This document shows positions 22,934 to 35,760 of a DNA stretch of 64,000 nt, one piece after another. The position numbers and the translations under genes were made by a program. The stretch is from positions 176,451 through 240,450 of the forward strand of contig JAVSML010025214.1 of the NCBI GenBank assembly GCA_038503035.1. Direction: 5' to 3'. Under the pieces are notes generated by a model, which was not told where the DNA came from, searched no databases, and was given only the letters and a program-made list of their open reading frames with translations. Position 1 is the first letter of the stretch, and each line of letters opens with the position of its first letter. Origin of the DNA: Crocodylus rhombifer. Its lineage: Eukaryota; Chordata; Crocodylia; Crocodylidae.

Positions 22934-23162
22934 GGATCACGGGATCACAGGAATATAAGGCTGGAAGGGAGTTCAGGAGGTCATCTAATCCAGCCTCCGA
23001 TGCAAGGCAGAATCATCCCTAAATAAACCATCCCAGCCAAGTGTCTGGATAACCTTCTCAAAATTTCCAAGGATGGAAATTATACAATTTCTCTACGTAG
23101 TATGTTCCAATGTTTGACCACCCTCATTGTCATAAGGTTCTTGCTAATCTCCAGCCTATTTT
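22934..23162 (-). mobile_element. CR1 LINE 3' fragment
   Basis: Plus strand reads gatcacaggaatataaggct, ggaagggagttcaggaggtc, atctaatccagcctcc; this is the reverse complement of the CR1 3' UTR and C-terminal coding sequence. Old and indel-ridden. Confidence 0.75.
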
Positions 23163-23370
23163 TTTATGGGGATGATGGATGGACAAGAAAATAAAAAGGG
23201 GGGGAATACATTTAGCAAGAAAAACATTGCCATAGCCTAGTCTTGATAAAAAGAAACAAAAAAGGAAGAGAAAGATTTCAGGGCTTTCATATTACCTAAG
23301 AGAAGAAACACTTTTCCTGGTCATAAGCCCTATATCAGGAAGTAGTCCTGGTGTATACTGCCCTCAATGA

Positions 23371-23664
23371 GTGTGTTCACATGTACTAAATTGACTCAAA
23401 ATAAGGCAATTTAGCTACTTTGGCTTAAGTAAAGCCATGTCAGAGCATACACACATACAGCTTCTTGACATGGTGCCAGCCACCTTATAAGCTAAGTCGA
23501 CTTAACTACTACAACTCAAAATAATATGCCTCAAAGGTGTATTATCTTGGCCTGCATGTAAGTTGACACTATTCCACATATGTATGTACGCTCTGACAGT
23601 TAAGTCAATTTTAAAAAGTTAAGCTGGTTTTTAACTGTCTAAAAGTTAGTATATTGGGTATGCA
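23371..23664. mobile_element. MITE-like element with short inverted ends
   Basis: The left end gtgtgttcacatgtactaa and complement of the right end ggtgcatacccaatatactaa are related inverted repeats; the interior is AT-rich with repeated TTAAGTCGACTTAA-like motifs. Class unresolved. Confidence 0.5.
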
Positions 23665-23839
23665 CCTAATGTGCTGTTCTCTCTCACTAATGGGAGGCCA
23701 TGTTCCAATGGATGAGTTTGACCCCCTGACCTATACCATTAATCACAGTATAAGAATTGTTTGTGTATGCCTAAACCCTTTGATACTTAGCATGTAGGGC
23801 AAAGGGCATGTGGAAACAAGTGTGTAGTCAACTGTCCAT

Positions 23840-24644
23840 TAGGGGTGTGCGAAGCAGGCCCTATTCTATTCAGATTCAGCCTGAATCAGGGACAGTGATT
23901 CAATTCATTGATTTGGATCACGGTTCTTGATTTTATTTGGTTGAATCTGAATCTGAAGATTCAGTGCTGATTTGGAGAATCAGTGATTTGGACACAGACA
24001 CAGACACAGCTTTAAATGTTTTTTTACATACCTCAAGATACCAGCGCAGCTCATGAATGCTGCAATACTGGGGTGGATGGAGTGTCCCACAGGAGCATGG
24101 TGGCACCACATGCTCGGTGGTGAACCTGGAAGTAAACCAGAAGTACTTCCGGTCCACTTCCAGTTCCATCAGGGAGTGCACTGAGGACCCTCCCCATAAC
24201 CCCCCTGGGCTCAGAGATTGGCTGCAGGGTGCCCCCCCCAGATCCAGGGGGCACCAGTCACTGAGCTGGGGGGTGGGAGAGTCACCTGTGCACTGCCCAG
24301 CAGATCCAGAAGTGGACCAAAAATGCTTCTGGTTTACTTACGGGTCTGCTGCCAAGTGTGCTGGGGAGCCCCCCGTGCTTCTGTGGGATGCTCCATGCAC
24401 CCCAGCACTGCAGCATTCATAAGCCGCCTCCTATTTAGAGGTATGTAGAGAAAACATTTAAAGCTGTGTCTATGTCCAAATTGCCAAATCTTTCCGAATC
24501 TCTCCAAATCAATTTGGAGGGTTCCGATTTAATTAGGAGAGATTAAAGGGTCCTCTGATTCAATCCAGATTCAGAGATTTGGCCACCAAATTGAGCCAAA
24601 TCTCTGCCAAACTGAATCAGGGACTGAAGCTTTGCACAGCCCTA
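23840..24644. mobile_element. hAT-superfamily MITE with perfect 8-bp target duplication
   Basis: The ends are TAGGGGTGTGCGAAGC and, on the other strand, TAGGGCTGTGCAAAGC (14 of 16 match). CTGTCCAT flanks the element exactly on both sides (23832-23839 and 24645-24652). An 8-bp duplication plus these ends indicates hAT. The element is 805 bp; sub-terminal GATTCAG/CTGAATC-rich arms are themselves inverted around a GC-rich core (24050-24420). It has no transposase, and frames in the core are not genes. Confidence 0.85.
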
Positions 24645-24652
24645 CTGTCCAT

Positions 24653-27126
24653 CATTCCTATCAAAACAAACATAAAACTTGTATTTCCATCCCCACAGAT
24701 CTCATCCAAAGGCTTATTCTGACCTCCTTGCTAACACTTCCAAACCCCATTTTCTACTATTGGATAATCCTTTTTCTCCAGCTGTTTTTCCTGGCCAGCA
24801 ACTTCTTGAACTACCCAACAACCTCCACTACTTAATACTTCAGTCTAACTACTTAGAATGATTTCTAAAACCTGGAACAGCCAGTATTAGAGTGGTAGTA
24901 CTGCTCTTATCATGAAGATGGAAGTTTTTTCCTGGTCTGATGGGCAACACAGATTAATGTCTGATTTGCCCACCACTTGAAGGCTGTAAATGTCAACCTA
25001 CAGCAAAAGAGAAAAATACATCTCTGGTGCTCTTTAAAGTGATATTGCCATCAGAATAAGTATGTATTTCCTGCTCATTCAGCTAATCCACCATTCTTCC
25101 ATCTAAAATCATTTCAATTTACCTCAGCGATATATGACTTCAGCATGCTAAAGTGTTTAGTCTCAATTACCTGTTTTCCTTTGATGCAAAGCACAGGCTT
25201 TGTCATCTTATGAAAAAGTTAAGGCTTTCTAAGCAAGTGAAGTTATACCTCTCTATGAAATATTCCACTTCTTGTATGAAGAACCTCTGAGACTTAGGTT
25301 CACTTTAAGACTTTTTAGGATCTACTAACATGTATAAGTTTAGAAGCAAATGTTCAGAAATAGCTTTCAAACTACCATCCCTACATTCCTCTGTGCTGTG
25401 GCTCTTTTTCAGCTCCCTAATTCAGTAAAAGGGCAAAACCTGAAGAATCTCCTTTATTCCCTGCTCATTATAATAAATATCACAGTACCATTCAGAGTCC
25501 TTTTTACTATTCACAGCTCAGGAAGGAGAGGGAAATGGTGGCAACTGCTATGCATACAAGTATTTTCAGACCACCTTTACCCTCCTGCTCCTTTTCTGTG
25601 CTGAATGCAAGAAAGGTATACCAGAGAATTTGGTTCATTTGCTCACTGATGTCTCTCAACACAAAACCTTGAATGTGGGAGTGTGAACTTTGTGCAAGAA
25701 AACTACCTGATTTACATGTATAATTTTCCTGGCACATAAGCCTGCTTTACATGCAGCCAACATCTTTCTGTATTCCTAGTAAGTGCCCTTATTATGACAG
25801 TGTCTAAAACCTAGTAGGAGCAGATACATCCTCTTATAAGTGTATAAAGGTTCACACTGGATAGGTATGAGGGAATGTGTCCAACTCCAGCATAGGATGG
25901 CCATCTAGACTGACCAAATTTGAATGCTAGTTTCAAGAATAATCGGAATCATTTTGAAATGAAGTCTAAATGAATGTAGATCATGTGAAGGTGGCTCACA
26001 AAAATAAACTGGGGGGTGGGGGGCTGAATGAGTGAAGTTATATAAAATAAAGCATGTAAGAGAAAAGTTGAAAACTGAGAATCTGAACCATCTGAGCCTT
26101 TACATGAAACTTCTTGGTCCAGAGGAGAAGGATTTTAATTGTAGGAGTTATAAGCATGACAGGAGAAGCCAGTGATACCTACTTTGCACAGAGACATAAG
26201 CAAGGAAGATGGAGCAATCCTCATGTTCAGCTTTGCACTGACTGAGCTAACGCTGAGAGCATTAACTTCATGAGGAAATACTCCCAGTTAGGACACTAGG
26301 AGCAATTCACTCCCAGCAATTCACTTATCTATGAGGGAATCCCATGAAACACATGGGGAAACGTGTGTGTGTGTGTGTCTATATATATATATATATATAA
26401 AATCAACATTAAGGAAGCACCAGTTGTGTTATGTTCACTAAGCAGCACTAAGCAACAGTTTAAAAGCTATGGTGGAAATTAATTAGAAGATGCTTCAGTT
26501 TCAAGTGGCTACAACTGTTGTTTTCATGCAAAGATTGCTGAAGGCAATGTGTTAGTGAGATTGTCTATGAGGTTGTCTAATTCTAATATACATTACTTTG
26601 GTTGAGAAAATTCATATACATATTTATCCGTCTTAAAGAAAGTAGAATATATCAAAATATTCCTTTATTAATACATCTAAACTGAACTTATTCTTTTACT
26701 ATTAATATTATATTAGTATGTTTGTACAATGTGCATGGACAAAAATTCTAAGATATGGTACCATTTAGTTCAAATCTTCAAGTCATTGTAAGAAACAATA
26801 AACACCTACATCTTTTGTAACTGGCTTCTTGGCTGATAAATCAATGGCTCATTATCCTTTTTTGTCCCAGGTAAAGCATTAGGAATGTTCTAATGAACAT
26901 GGTACTGCAATCAATGTATTCCACTTCATTCACTTCACATAAATAAATCCAGTCCTAATTGGATTCTAAAAGATTTTCAAGACAACAAAAAGAAAAAAGG
27001 AAAGGTAGATTTAGTTACAAATATAAATAAAAGAGAAAATAAGAGACACACCAGGAATCATGACAATGATTGCATGTGTCTCTTTATACTTTCTGGTTTG
27101 TTTAAGTCAAAGGTACAAAAGATTGA
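24653..27126. other. No recognised gene
   Basis: AT-rich intergenic DNA; only a GT/AT microsatellite at 26363-26400 stands out. Confidence 0.4.
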
Positions 27127-27129
27127 CAA

Positions 27130-28242
27130 GGTGCATCTATATGAGATGCTTAATTTCCCATTAGCATAGTTTACTGTAAAGTAAGCATGTGTTTCTACAC
27201 ACGCATATGCATATTATACAGTAAACCTCCCTGAGTAAATTTGCTACCTGAAAATGCAAGTACCTAATTAACTTGATATTAGTAATGGTGCAGTAGTGCT
27301 CATGTAGACAGCTGACTGGGAGCAAAATCTGCTCCCTGTTTGCCATCCACCATGGGACAGGAGATAGCTCCCTGCCTCCCGTAGCTGCCTGCTGCCAGGG
27401 CGGGCTCTGACATAGAATTACAGGTGGGGACTATGTCCTCCTGCCCCCCACACCACTTCCAGCCCCCCACACCACTGTCAGGATCAGGGAGTGGGGGGCT
27501 GGGAGAGACTTATCTCCCAGTACCTGCCCCACGGTCATGGAGCTTCCCCACGGTCATGGAACTGGCACTGGAAGCTCCCTGCTGGCAGAAAGAGGATCTG
27601 GTTCCCCACCCATAACCCCGCCCTCATGGAGCTGGGTGGGGAACAAGCTCCCCAATCTGTTTCCCCCCCAGCTCCAGGCTCATATAGCTGAGAGGGGAAC
27701 AAGATGCCCAACCTCCACCCAGCATGCAGGACAGGGACTAGAAACTGTCCTGGTCAGTGACACGTCCCAGTCCTGTGCCCTGATCAGCTGATTGAGGCAC
27801 AGGGCTTGGAAAGAGCTGCAAGGGTAGGGTAGGTCCCAGCCCCCTACCCCAATCTACTGGTGGGGCATCTAGCAGTGAGCTAGCTGCCCAACTGATGAAT
27901 CGGGGCAGGAAGCTGGGACCTGCCCCTCCCCTGAAGCTGTTTTCAAGTCCCCTGCCCCTGATTGGGGAGCCAAGGCCAGGAGTCCCCTGCTGCTAGGCCA
28001 CCCCACCAGAAGGCAGCCTGGTGTTCCCTGCCAGCCCCTGAACTAGCACCCAGGGGAAGCCTTGAGCTCCCCCCAGTGGTGTCAGGGGACCATTGCAGGG
28101 CTGCAGGAAACTTGGTGCAAAGAGCAGCAAATCTGCTCCCTAATCTCCACATGTGTATACACCTGCCTGAAAGTACTTACTCCAGAGTAGTTTACACCAG
28201 AATAAATTCAGGCCAGATCAAATGCATGAGAAGACATGCCCA
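27130..28242 (-). mobile_element. Long relative of MITE-like family A
   Basis: The left end ggtgcatctatatgagatgc, with agtttactgta nearby, resembles the inverted family right end. The complement of the right end, gggcatgtcttctcatgca, resembles the family left end. A GC-rich interior of about 800 bp (27,360-28,140) contains two copies of an aaatctgctccct motif. Frames here are compositional. Confidence 0.45.
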
Positions 28243-30111
28243 TAGAGTCCTTAATACAACTAATGAAATCATCAGTATTCAATGATGGCATACACAATCA
28301 ATGACGTGTTTCTACTTCCATGAGCTACTAATTTTGAAAAATTATTAATTATGGTTTAGTGAGCCAAAGCCCTAAATCTTGGACATCTTCAAACCTTGAA
28401 AAGGTCCATATGCTAATTGTATCAAAACTGTGATCTGAACAGAACTGATCAACATCTGAATTATGTTCCTTCAGGATGTTGATCAATGATTCAGGTACAC
28501 TGGTACATTAGAAGTTGTGTCCATGATTTCCCTTTCTCCCATGATATAGCTAAATATAGCTGTAGTTCATATGTTGAAGGCACTGGATACCTGGATGATA
28601 GATAAACAAAAGAAATGCAAGCAAATGCAAAGGGATTCATGGGCACAGGGAACTCAATAGCAGACCTCAAGTGCCCTCCCCTTAATCCCCTCCAAAGAGC
28701 AAAGCTGGAGAGGGAGGTTCCTAACTGCTCCATTTTACTAGAAACAGGACATGAAAAGGGCAAAGCTCATGACACAGTCTACTCCCTCCAGCAAACTGGA
28801 ATTATGTAAAGAAGACAGTCACTGCTACTTTACCTTAGGAGACAACCACTAAGCTCTTAGCATCAGAGGAAAAGTCTGCCAAACAACAGGTGTGTCAGTA
28901 ACCAGACAAAAGCTGGCATCAAATAAGGGTATGTGGAGCAAAGAATTTGGATTTACATGAAATGAAATAAAAATAAACTGTAATAAATGCAGTATTTTTA
29001 TTCCTCCTACAAGTTATAATCACAGAGACCACTGCATACTGAGTTCATGCTAAAGAACAGAACAATTACATTGTGCTCACTGGTTATGTTGATGGACTTT
29101 TCTGATTTTATAGTCCAACAAAACAGAGGTGAGTTTAAAGACCAGCTTCTCACCATTGCTCAAAAATGGGTTCCCGTTTAATAAACCACTTGGGGACCTT
29201 GCCTTCTTCAGGAGAGTTTCCCTGATTTCTTGCACTTCTAGTTGCTTCTGGGGATTCATGATGTTGTTCTGAGTCATTGGCCCAAATATGATTACTTCAG
29301 TGCTCATATGCGCACAGGAACTGATCAGGTATGACAGAGCCATCTTTGTGCTAGAGCTAGAATCATTCAACTTCTCTTTCCTTCATTCAGCTTCCCTCAG
29401 TTAATTCAGAACTCTCTGGAACCTTTTCTGTAAAATCTATGTCCCGAAGTAACGTCATTCCACTCCTTCCAATCAGGGTAGACCTTTAGCAGGGAGAAGC
29501 TTAGGGAAGCTCCACAAACCCTTTTGTCCTGCCAGTGTCACTTCACTGGAATTCCTCTTAAGGCTTGAGATTATGTGACATTCAGAAGAAACCAGGTACA
29601 AGGAAAAATCTAAAGGGACTACATTACCTCTAATGAGGTTTCTTAATCTTATTTCAAATACTAGAGTAAAAAAAGGTCAGGCAGAACACTGATTATTCAC
29701 TGAGGGTCCAATCATGAATCTTCTTAGTGTTTTTCTACATTGCAGAAGTGGTGTGACCAAGGGACCAGAATATACTCCATGTGCTCATGCCCATCAGTGT
29801 GCTCCAAACCCAAAAGCCCTAGCCAGGTTACTCCAGATTCATTCCCACCAGCCACTTTCAGGCATACCAGAGTCCAAGTCATAAGAACAGGTGCAAAGGG
29901 GTCAAGAGTAATCTCACCACACTAAACTTCTGGGTTTAGAGTGTGCCTCAGGTTGTAAGTGAGTGTAGAGTGGCAGGACTTGCTGTGGTTGAGGTACAGA
30001 AAAATTCTTACATATTCATGAAAGAGTTTTAAGGGATATAATGAGATGTTTTAAGTCCCTTAAAGACAGTAGGGTGAAGATCTAAACAAGAAGGCAGAGG
30101 TTGGTTCAAGG
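28243..30111. other. No recognised gene
   Basis: Includes a 97-codon minus frame (29077-29370) without recognisable motifs or splice context; no repeat was clearly identified. Confidence 0.35.
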
Positions 30112-30322
30112 CAGAGGTGGCCATTCTGCAGCACACATGCCCCAAGTGGCATGAGAAACCTCGGTGTGTGGCATGCAACAGATGAGGAAAGGAACCAGCA
30201 ACACAGCTAGGACTGGAAGTAGAGCAGCAGATCAGGCAGGGGGAGGGGATCAGAAGGGCACTCAGGGAGGATGTTGGTCTAATTGTGGGATGCCTACCAA
30301 AAAAAATGGCCCCCACCAGTTT
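30112..30322. mobile_element. hAT-like MITE remnant
   Basis: The left end cagaggtggccattctg and complement of the right end ctggtgggggccatt are similar; the interior has the typical gcacacatgccccaagtggc text. The target duplication is poor. Confidence 0.5.
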
Positions 30323-31351
30323 AAGAAATTAGACAGATGCACTTGAGTACGTCCACTGAAGTCAATAACTGAGGTAATCTAAACCCTGGCAGTAGTCAAC
30401 AGGACTATTCACACTGTTAAAGTAAGCATATGCCTATATGTTTTGCCTGGCCTGGGCCTTCCTGCACAGTTTTCAACACCAGCTACATCAACTGCGTGGC
30501 TATGACCCACTAAACTGAGAGTCCGTCCCCAAAGCAGTAACATTTAAAGAAGCATGCTGCTTTTTTTCTTTGGTGCTGGTTTCTGTTCTATATCAGAACC
30601 TGAAATGAGAATGGATGTTGCCATCCAAATGTAAATTAACAATATCTGAACATCTAACCTTGAAAATTCCTCCATCATTGATGATTTAGTCTCTGGAGTG
30701 AACTGACAAGCAAAAAAGCATTTGTAGTCTGTTTTCAGATCTTTTGTAATGCACTACATTGGAAGTAACAATTTAAATCAACTGGCAGTTCAATGTCATC
30801 CAGGAGTTCTGCAGAAAGAAGAGCAACCTATTTATATCTCTTGTGATCCTAGTAAATACATTTAAATGTACTTGATGACATCAAGGACTATGACCTGTGT
30901 GATCTTGGCACTTCATCAGTCAATTTATCAAACACTATGTGGCCCTTGTGAATTGAACATAGGGTCATTTTAGATTAGGCTTAGGTATATAATGCGCTAA
31001 TGGCTTACATCTTTGTCACTCTGCTTTAAGATCTGCTCTAAGACTTGACACAGATGTGTGAACACCAAAAAAAAAAAAATTGAAATACAAAAGACAGAGT
31101 GCAAGGTAGAAGGATAAAAAATATTTAAGAGAAAGAATAACATAAAATATTATTTAACTCTTTAAGGAAAGAAATAAAATGTTTACATATTTCACTTTTT
31201 CATTTTCATACCATCATGATATGTAGCTTCCCAGACAAAAATTTTGTCACTTGATGAGTGCTTAATTTTGTCACTTGGTGTGTGGGATTTTGTCACTTGA
31301 TGTGTGCTTAATTAGCACTTTCACCCACCTAGGGGGTCTCTTTGGAACTTC
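30323..31351. other. No recognised feature
   Basis: AT-rich intergenic DNA. Confidence 0.4.
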
Positions 31352-31777
31352 CAGGGTACATCTACATGTGCAATTAATGCAGAGCAATAAACTCCAGCAT
31401 GTAGTGCACCAGCGTTTATTGCTCATGGGTATACCATTTGAACATGTGCTCAGGACCGCTGCATGCTGAGCCAGGGTGAAGCAGCCCCAACTGGAAGGGA
31501 GCCTGGGGGGTTAAGCTACCAGCCCAGGCCTGCTCCAACCCAACTCAACATGCTGTGGAGGGGCTGGCTGGAGCAAGAGAGTATTCCAAGACGCTGGTCA
31601 GCAGGCATCCCAACACTGAAGCACCCTTGTGCCTCAGCCAGCTGCTCCAGTGTCTACATATGTGCTGCTTCAGATTTAAAAACTCCACAGCAGGATGGCA
31701 CTTGTATTTACAAGTATTTACAAATACCATCCTTCTGTGAAGTCAATTCATTTACTCCAACTTAATAAGCTGCACAT
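31352..31777 (+). mobile_element. MITE-like family A, copy 4 (right end lost)
   Basis: The left end gggtacatctacatgtgcaa and interior match copies 2 and 3, but the sequence stops at gctgcacatgtag, where a different element begins at 31778. Confidence 0.6.
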
Positions 31778-32130
31778 GTAGGGTGTGTCCACACGAGTGT
31801 GCACGTGCCTCTTGCCCCGCCTCAAACCCATTTGAGGCGGGGCAACAGGCACATGTGGGAACAAAAAAATGTTCCCCGCACTGCAAGTTTGCAGTGCAGG
31901 GAGATAATTAGACCCCTGGATATCAAAGTTTAAAAAAGCAGCACAGGCAACCAGAACCAGATGCCAGAGCATCTCTATGGTTGGCCCTCGTCCTGGTGCT
32001 GAAACACGCAGCCAGCCAGGCCACGTGTNNNNNNNNNNGAGGCAATCATGGGGTAGGGAAAATCCAAGTGGTGCAAGTGGGCCCCTTTCCCCACCCATTC
32101 CCTCCCATCTCATTCACCCTACACTGTAAC
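31778..32130. mobile_element. Hairpin-headed repeat element with assembly gap
   Basis: It opens with a 22-bp stem (31805-31826 with 31831-31852, one mismatch, loop CCCA) followed by a second stem (31875-31886 with 31889-31901). It looks like the terminus of a palindromic DNA element. Ten Ns interrupt it at 32029-32038; the right end was not identified. Confidence 0.5.
32029..32038. other. Assembly gap (10 N)
   Basis: Ten undetermined bases; true gap size may differ. A minus frame reading across it is artificial. Confidence 0.99.
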
Positions 32131-32429
32131 TAGGGTGCCAGTGAGTAGTCCACTCACTTGCAGCCCCTTAGACATGGTGAGTAGGGTCACCAGTCCTCTA
32201 GCTGCAGGTCAGAGCAGTATATGTTAAAGAGGGTATTAATACTTAACATGCGACTAATCACTAGCACTTGCTACTTTAAACACTAACTAACATCCCTTAG
32301 ACTAAAAGTCCACTTACACAGCTATAAAATCGTCATTTAGGGGCACAAAAGGTAATATAATACTACCTAGAAAGTCTGACAGAAGGGAACTGCAGAAACT
32401 GTTGGGACTAAAACACAGAGGTTTCTTGT

Positions 32430-32788
32430 TAAACGGTCTTGTTTCTCTGCTCAGGGTTAGACCAGTCACCACATTAGGGATCAGGAAGGAATTTGACCTC
32501 ATGGTCAGGTTAATATGGGCTGTGGAAGTTTTGCCCTCCTCTATGGCAGTAGGCAGGGCCCTCTTCCCCTGTTTTACCTTTGGCAGGTTAGGGAGTTTTT
32601 GGTGTCTTGGGGCAATATGCCTTTAGTTGAGCAACAGGGTTGCTTGTGTAGTTTCTGGAATGGGTTAGACAAGGAATTGTATAGGATGGTTAGGATAGGG
32701 ATGATTCTGCCTTGAGCAGGGGGTTGGACTTAGATGGTTTCTGGAGGTTGCATCCCTACTTTTCTATGATTATATCGTTCTATGATAT
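32430..32788 (+). mobile_element. CR1 LINE 3' end
   Basis: Plus-oriented CR1 3' region with tgccttgagcagggggttgg and the terminal ttctatgatt...ttctatgata tail. The coding part is broken. Confidence 0.75.
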
Positions 32789-34163
32789 AAGCACACGTGC
32801 ATGTCAGTAGAGGCAGTTGAAAAATTGCCAATAAAGAAAGAGGATCTCTTTCAAGCACCTTGGGTCAAAAGTGGTTTTCTAACACCACATAGTACTATGA
32901 ATAGAAAGAAATTGAAGAAAATAACCTGAATGGACGAATGGAACAGGCTGAAAGTCAGGTCAAGCAAAAACACTACAAGGAGCTGCATCTAACTGCAGCA
33001 GGCAACCAGTACAAACCAGGGCTGTACCCAGCATGTGGTAAACAATACAAGAAATTGCAAATACCTCTGGTGTGCATACCATGTGCAAACTTACTGATGA
33101 TTAACATAGCTAATTCAGATGAATTTTGCATAGGGGCCATGAACACTTGAGATGAATAGACAGTAAATGGGACATTTCTTAATTTTAAATTGGACATGTA
33201 TGCACAAGCCAAATGTGACAATGAGTGTTGTTAACACTAAAAGAAAAGCACAGGGTAGGAGAAAAGTGATTAGATAAATTTTAGAGCTTAGCTGGTAAGC
33301 TTCTCCTCACTAAGTAATAGGTGAAGCATTTGTAGAGTCAAATAACAAAATGGGAAAAAATACAATTTGTAATAGTTTCAGGAAAAACAACAGCTGTTAT
33401 TGTCTCATTTTGGTCTTCCCCTTCCTGGCCTTCCTGAAACACATATCAGGTCTTCACCTAAAGGTTTACATAGATGAAGATTTAGGGAAAAACAATAATG
33501 AGCATGATGAGAAGCTCTGAGCAGCTCTGTAAAAACAAGAGATTCTGGACTGAAACGAAACAACTGAAATGGAAATTCCACGTTCCAGAAATACCCACCC
33601 ACCGCACCCTTCCAAACCAACAGGTTGGTGGAAAATGGTGTTAAAATAATAAGGCAGTTACTGAAAATGTGTCAGAGTTAGACTCCAATCTATTTCTGTG
33701 AAATTACAGGGTGGCACTACAAAAAGGTTTGCCATGTCCAGATATTTAGTTGAACATAAAGCTAAGAAGGAGAATCCCTGTAACACTAGGCATTTGTATC
33801 AAGTAACTTGAAGAAATATAACATCTGAGGAAGTAGTTTGTTGTCTAGAAAAGCTCATGCCTCTCTGAGCCAGTTAGTTTCTAAGGGGCAACCATGATAC
33901 CTGATTACCATTTTCAGGGTAGCTGAATCACTAGCTCTACCAACTACTCATATACATGAGATGACGAAAGCATGGATGCAATGTGCAACTGTACTCTGGT
34001 GTATCATTATAAAAGATATTGGGATACAGTGCGGGGTATCTGACATTCCCACACTTAGTGAGTGGTATTTTTTTGCTGGCTGTCTAATAGCCAGCAGCCA
34101 GAGAACTCTACTTTTCCCTTTCTGCTCAATACCAGAGCTATGTTACAGAACCAGGATGGGGAA
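32789..34163. other. Intergenic; one ancient repeat tail
   Basis: 33815-33905 (atctgaggaagtag... aaaagctcatgcctctctga... ccagttagtttctaagg) matches a widespread amniote repeat tail. Nothing else was recognised. Confidence 0.4.
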
Positions 34164-34285
34164 AAGAATCATAGAATCATAGAAAAGAAGGGCTTGAAGG
34201 AACCCCTGGTGATCATCTAGTCCAATCATCTGCTTAAGGCAAGATTATCCCTAAATTATTCTTAAAACTTCAGGACAACCCATAT
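34164..34285 (-). mobile_element. CR1 LINE 3' end fragment
   Basis: Starts agaatcatagaatcatag, then gaaggaacccctggtgatca; inverse of the CR1 tail. Confidence 0.75.
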
Positions 34286-35087
34286 ACACAATGACCAGAC
34301 ATAAATCCCAAAACATTAAAAACACCGATAACCTTGCCACAGGTAAAGCAAGGAGATAGGACACTGTCAATGTGCTGCCACAGCAAGGACAGGAAGTAGT
34401 TTATTAAAATCCACTGAGAAATCAGGATCTACTGATGCCAACTGATAAGTATTCACCTTCTTCTGTTTATCTGTAAGTAGGTGAACTAGTTTTTTACCAT
34501 CTAGTCAGCCATTCTATACTTAAGAATTCTCACAAATACTCAAGCTAGTATGTAGCTCCCCTGGGAATTCAAAAGCCTGTGTAGTCTTTGGGGTTTGACC
34601 CAGGGTAGCTGTAGTAAAAAGCAGGATGGAATAAGTGAATCTGTAAATCAAGTCCAGGATGTTCATAATTTGTCATGGGCCACTGGTAAAACAATACAAA
34701 TAATCAATAGGTTTACAAGTGAGTAATTTTTCTAATCCTGTCCAGTGAAGACTTTTGAGCCTAAGACATTTTTAACTCCCAGTAATCTTTGGCAGTCAGG
34801 AGATCAGCCCAGTCAATGGCCATGTTCATTTGATTCACTGCAGGTAGGCACACTGATATTTCTGCATAGAGCTCTTATAGTCCTACATAAATATACGATG
34901 TGATCATATAACTAAGGACATAAATTTATTATTTGTATTTATTATATATACATGTTATTATTTCAAAAGCACATCTCTTTAAGTTTTGACATTTCCTAGC
35001 TTTTAACTGTTTAAATTTGCAATGTAAATAATAAAATTTTTCTCTTGAGCTGATAAATAATATTTTCCAAAGTACCTAAGGGTCATG

Positions 35088-35612
35088 CCACATGGGACAT
35101 CTAGCACATGTTTTATTTAGACTGTAGGAAGCATTGCTGAAAGTTAGAACATGTTCAGAGCAGCAGTAATTCTTACTGATCCTCTGCTTCTGGCAGCAGG
35201 CAGAGGAAGGCATGGGGAGCTGAGCCCAGGGGGTGCGTGATTCTCTGTCCCCACTCTGGAACCATATGAGAGTCTCCAACCAGCTCCAGTGCAATCCTTC
35301 ACTGGTGCTTGCCCAAAAGGATATCAGCTGTCAGCTGATTTGTATAGGTGCCTGCTAGGAATAGGTCGGGTATCCTCTCTTCTCTTCCCATAGTCAACAA
35401 ACTATAGGATGATAAATCAGCTGATTTTCAGTCTCAGCCCCAGGACTGAAAATGATCATATTATCTCCATGGAGTACTCTAACATTAGCTCACCATGTGT
35501 TACTTAGTATGATTTGGAGATATTCCTCACTGGAAAAGGAATAACTTGGCTATTATATCATATGATAAGAGCTCACTTAGCATGTGTTATCCTGCTTGAA
35601 CATGTGGACACC
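35088..35612. mobile_element. MITE-like element
   Basis: The left end gggtcatgccacatgggaca and complement of the right end ggtgtccacatgttcaagc are weak inverted repeats. Its inner segment at 35304-35380 (gcttgcccaaaaggatatca... ctaggaataggtc) recurs at 36495-36570. Confidence 0.45.
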
Positions 35613-35623
35613 AGAGTTTTAAA

Positions 35624-35760
35624 TGGTACATATAGGGATGGTACAATGGGGATCTGATCCTTAATCCCAAAATTGTGCATTTGTTGCAGGAAAATTGCAG
35701 GAGGTGCAATTGTTGGAATCAGGGATCAGATACCATTGCACCATTAAATGAATGTGTACC
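35624..35760. repeat. 137-nt imperfect palindrome (fold-back)
   Basis: Outer arms TGGTACA/TGTACCA enclose long complementary arms, with the strongest block gatctgatcc (35651) against ggatcaga (35723). The two halves match at about 70-80% with a loop near 35693. It could be a palindromic MITE or a hairpin-forming RNA template. Confidence 0.7.

Noticed and set aside
24057..24422. 121-codon plus frame
   Set aside because: It lies wholly within the GC-rich core of the hAT MITE; compositional.
29077..29370. 97-codon minus frame
   Set aside because: It has an ordinary amino-acid mix but no recognisable family, splice sites or promoter; chance length for this composition.
31748..32113. 121-codon minus frame containing X residues
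   Set aside because: It crosses an assembly gap and the hairpin-headed repeat; artificial.
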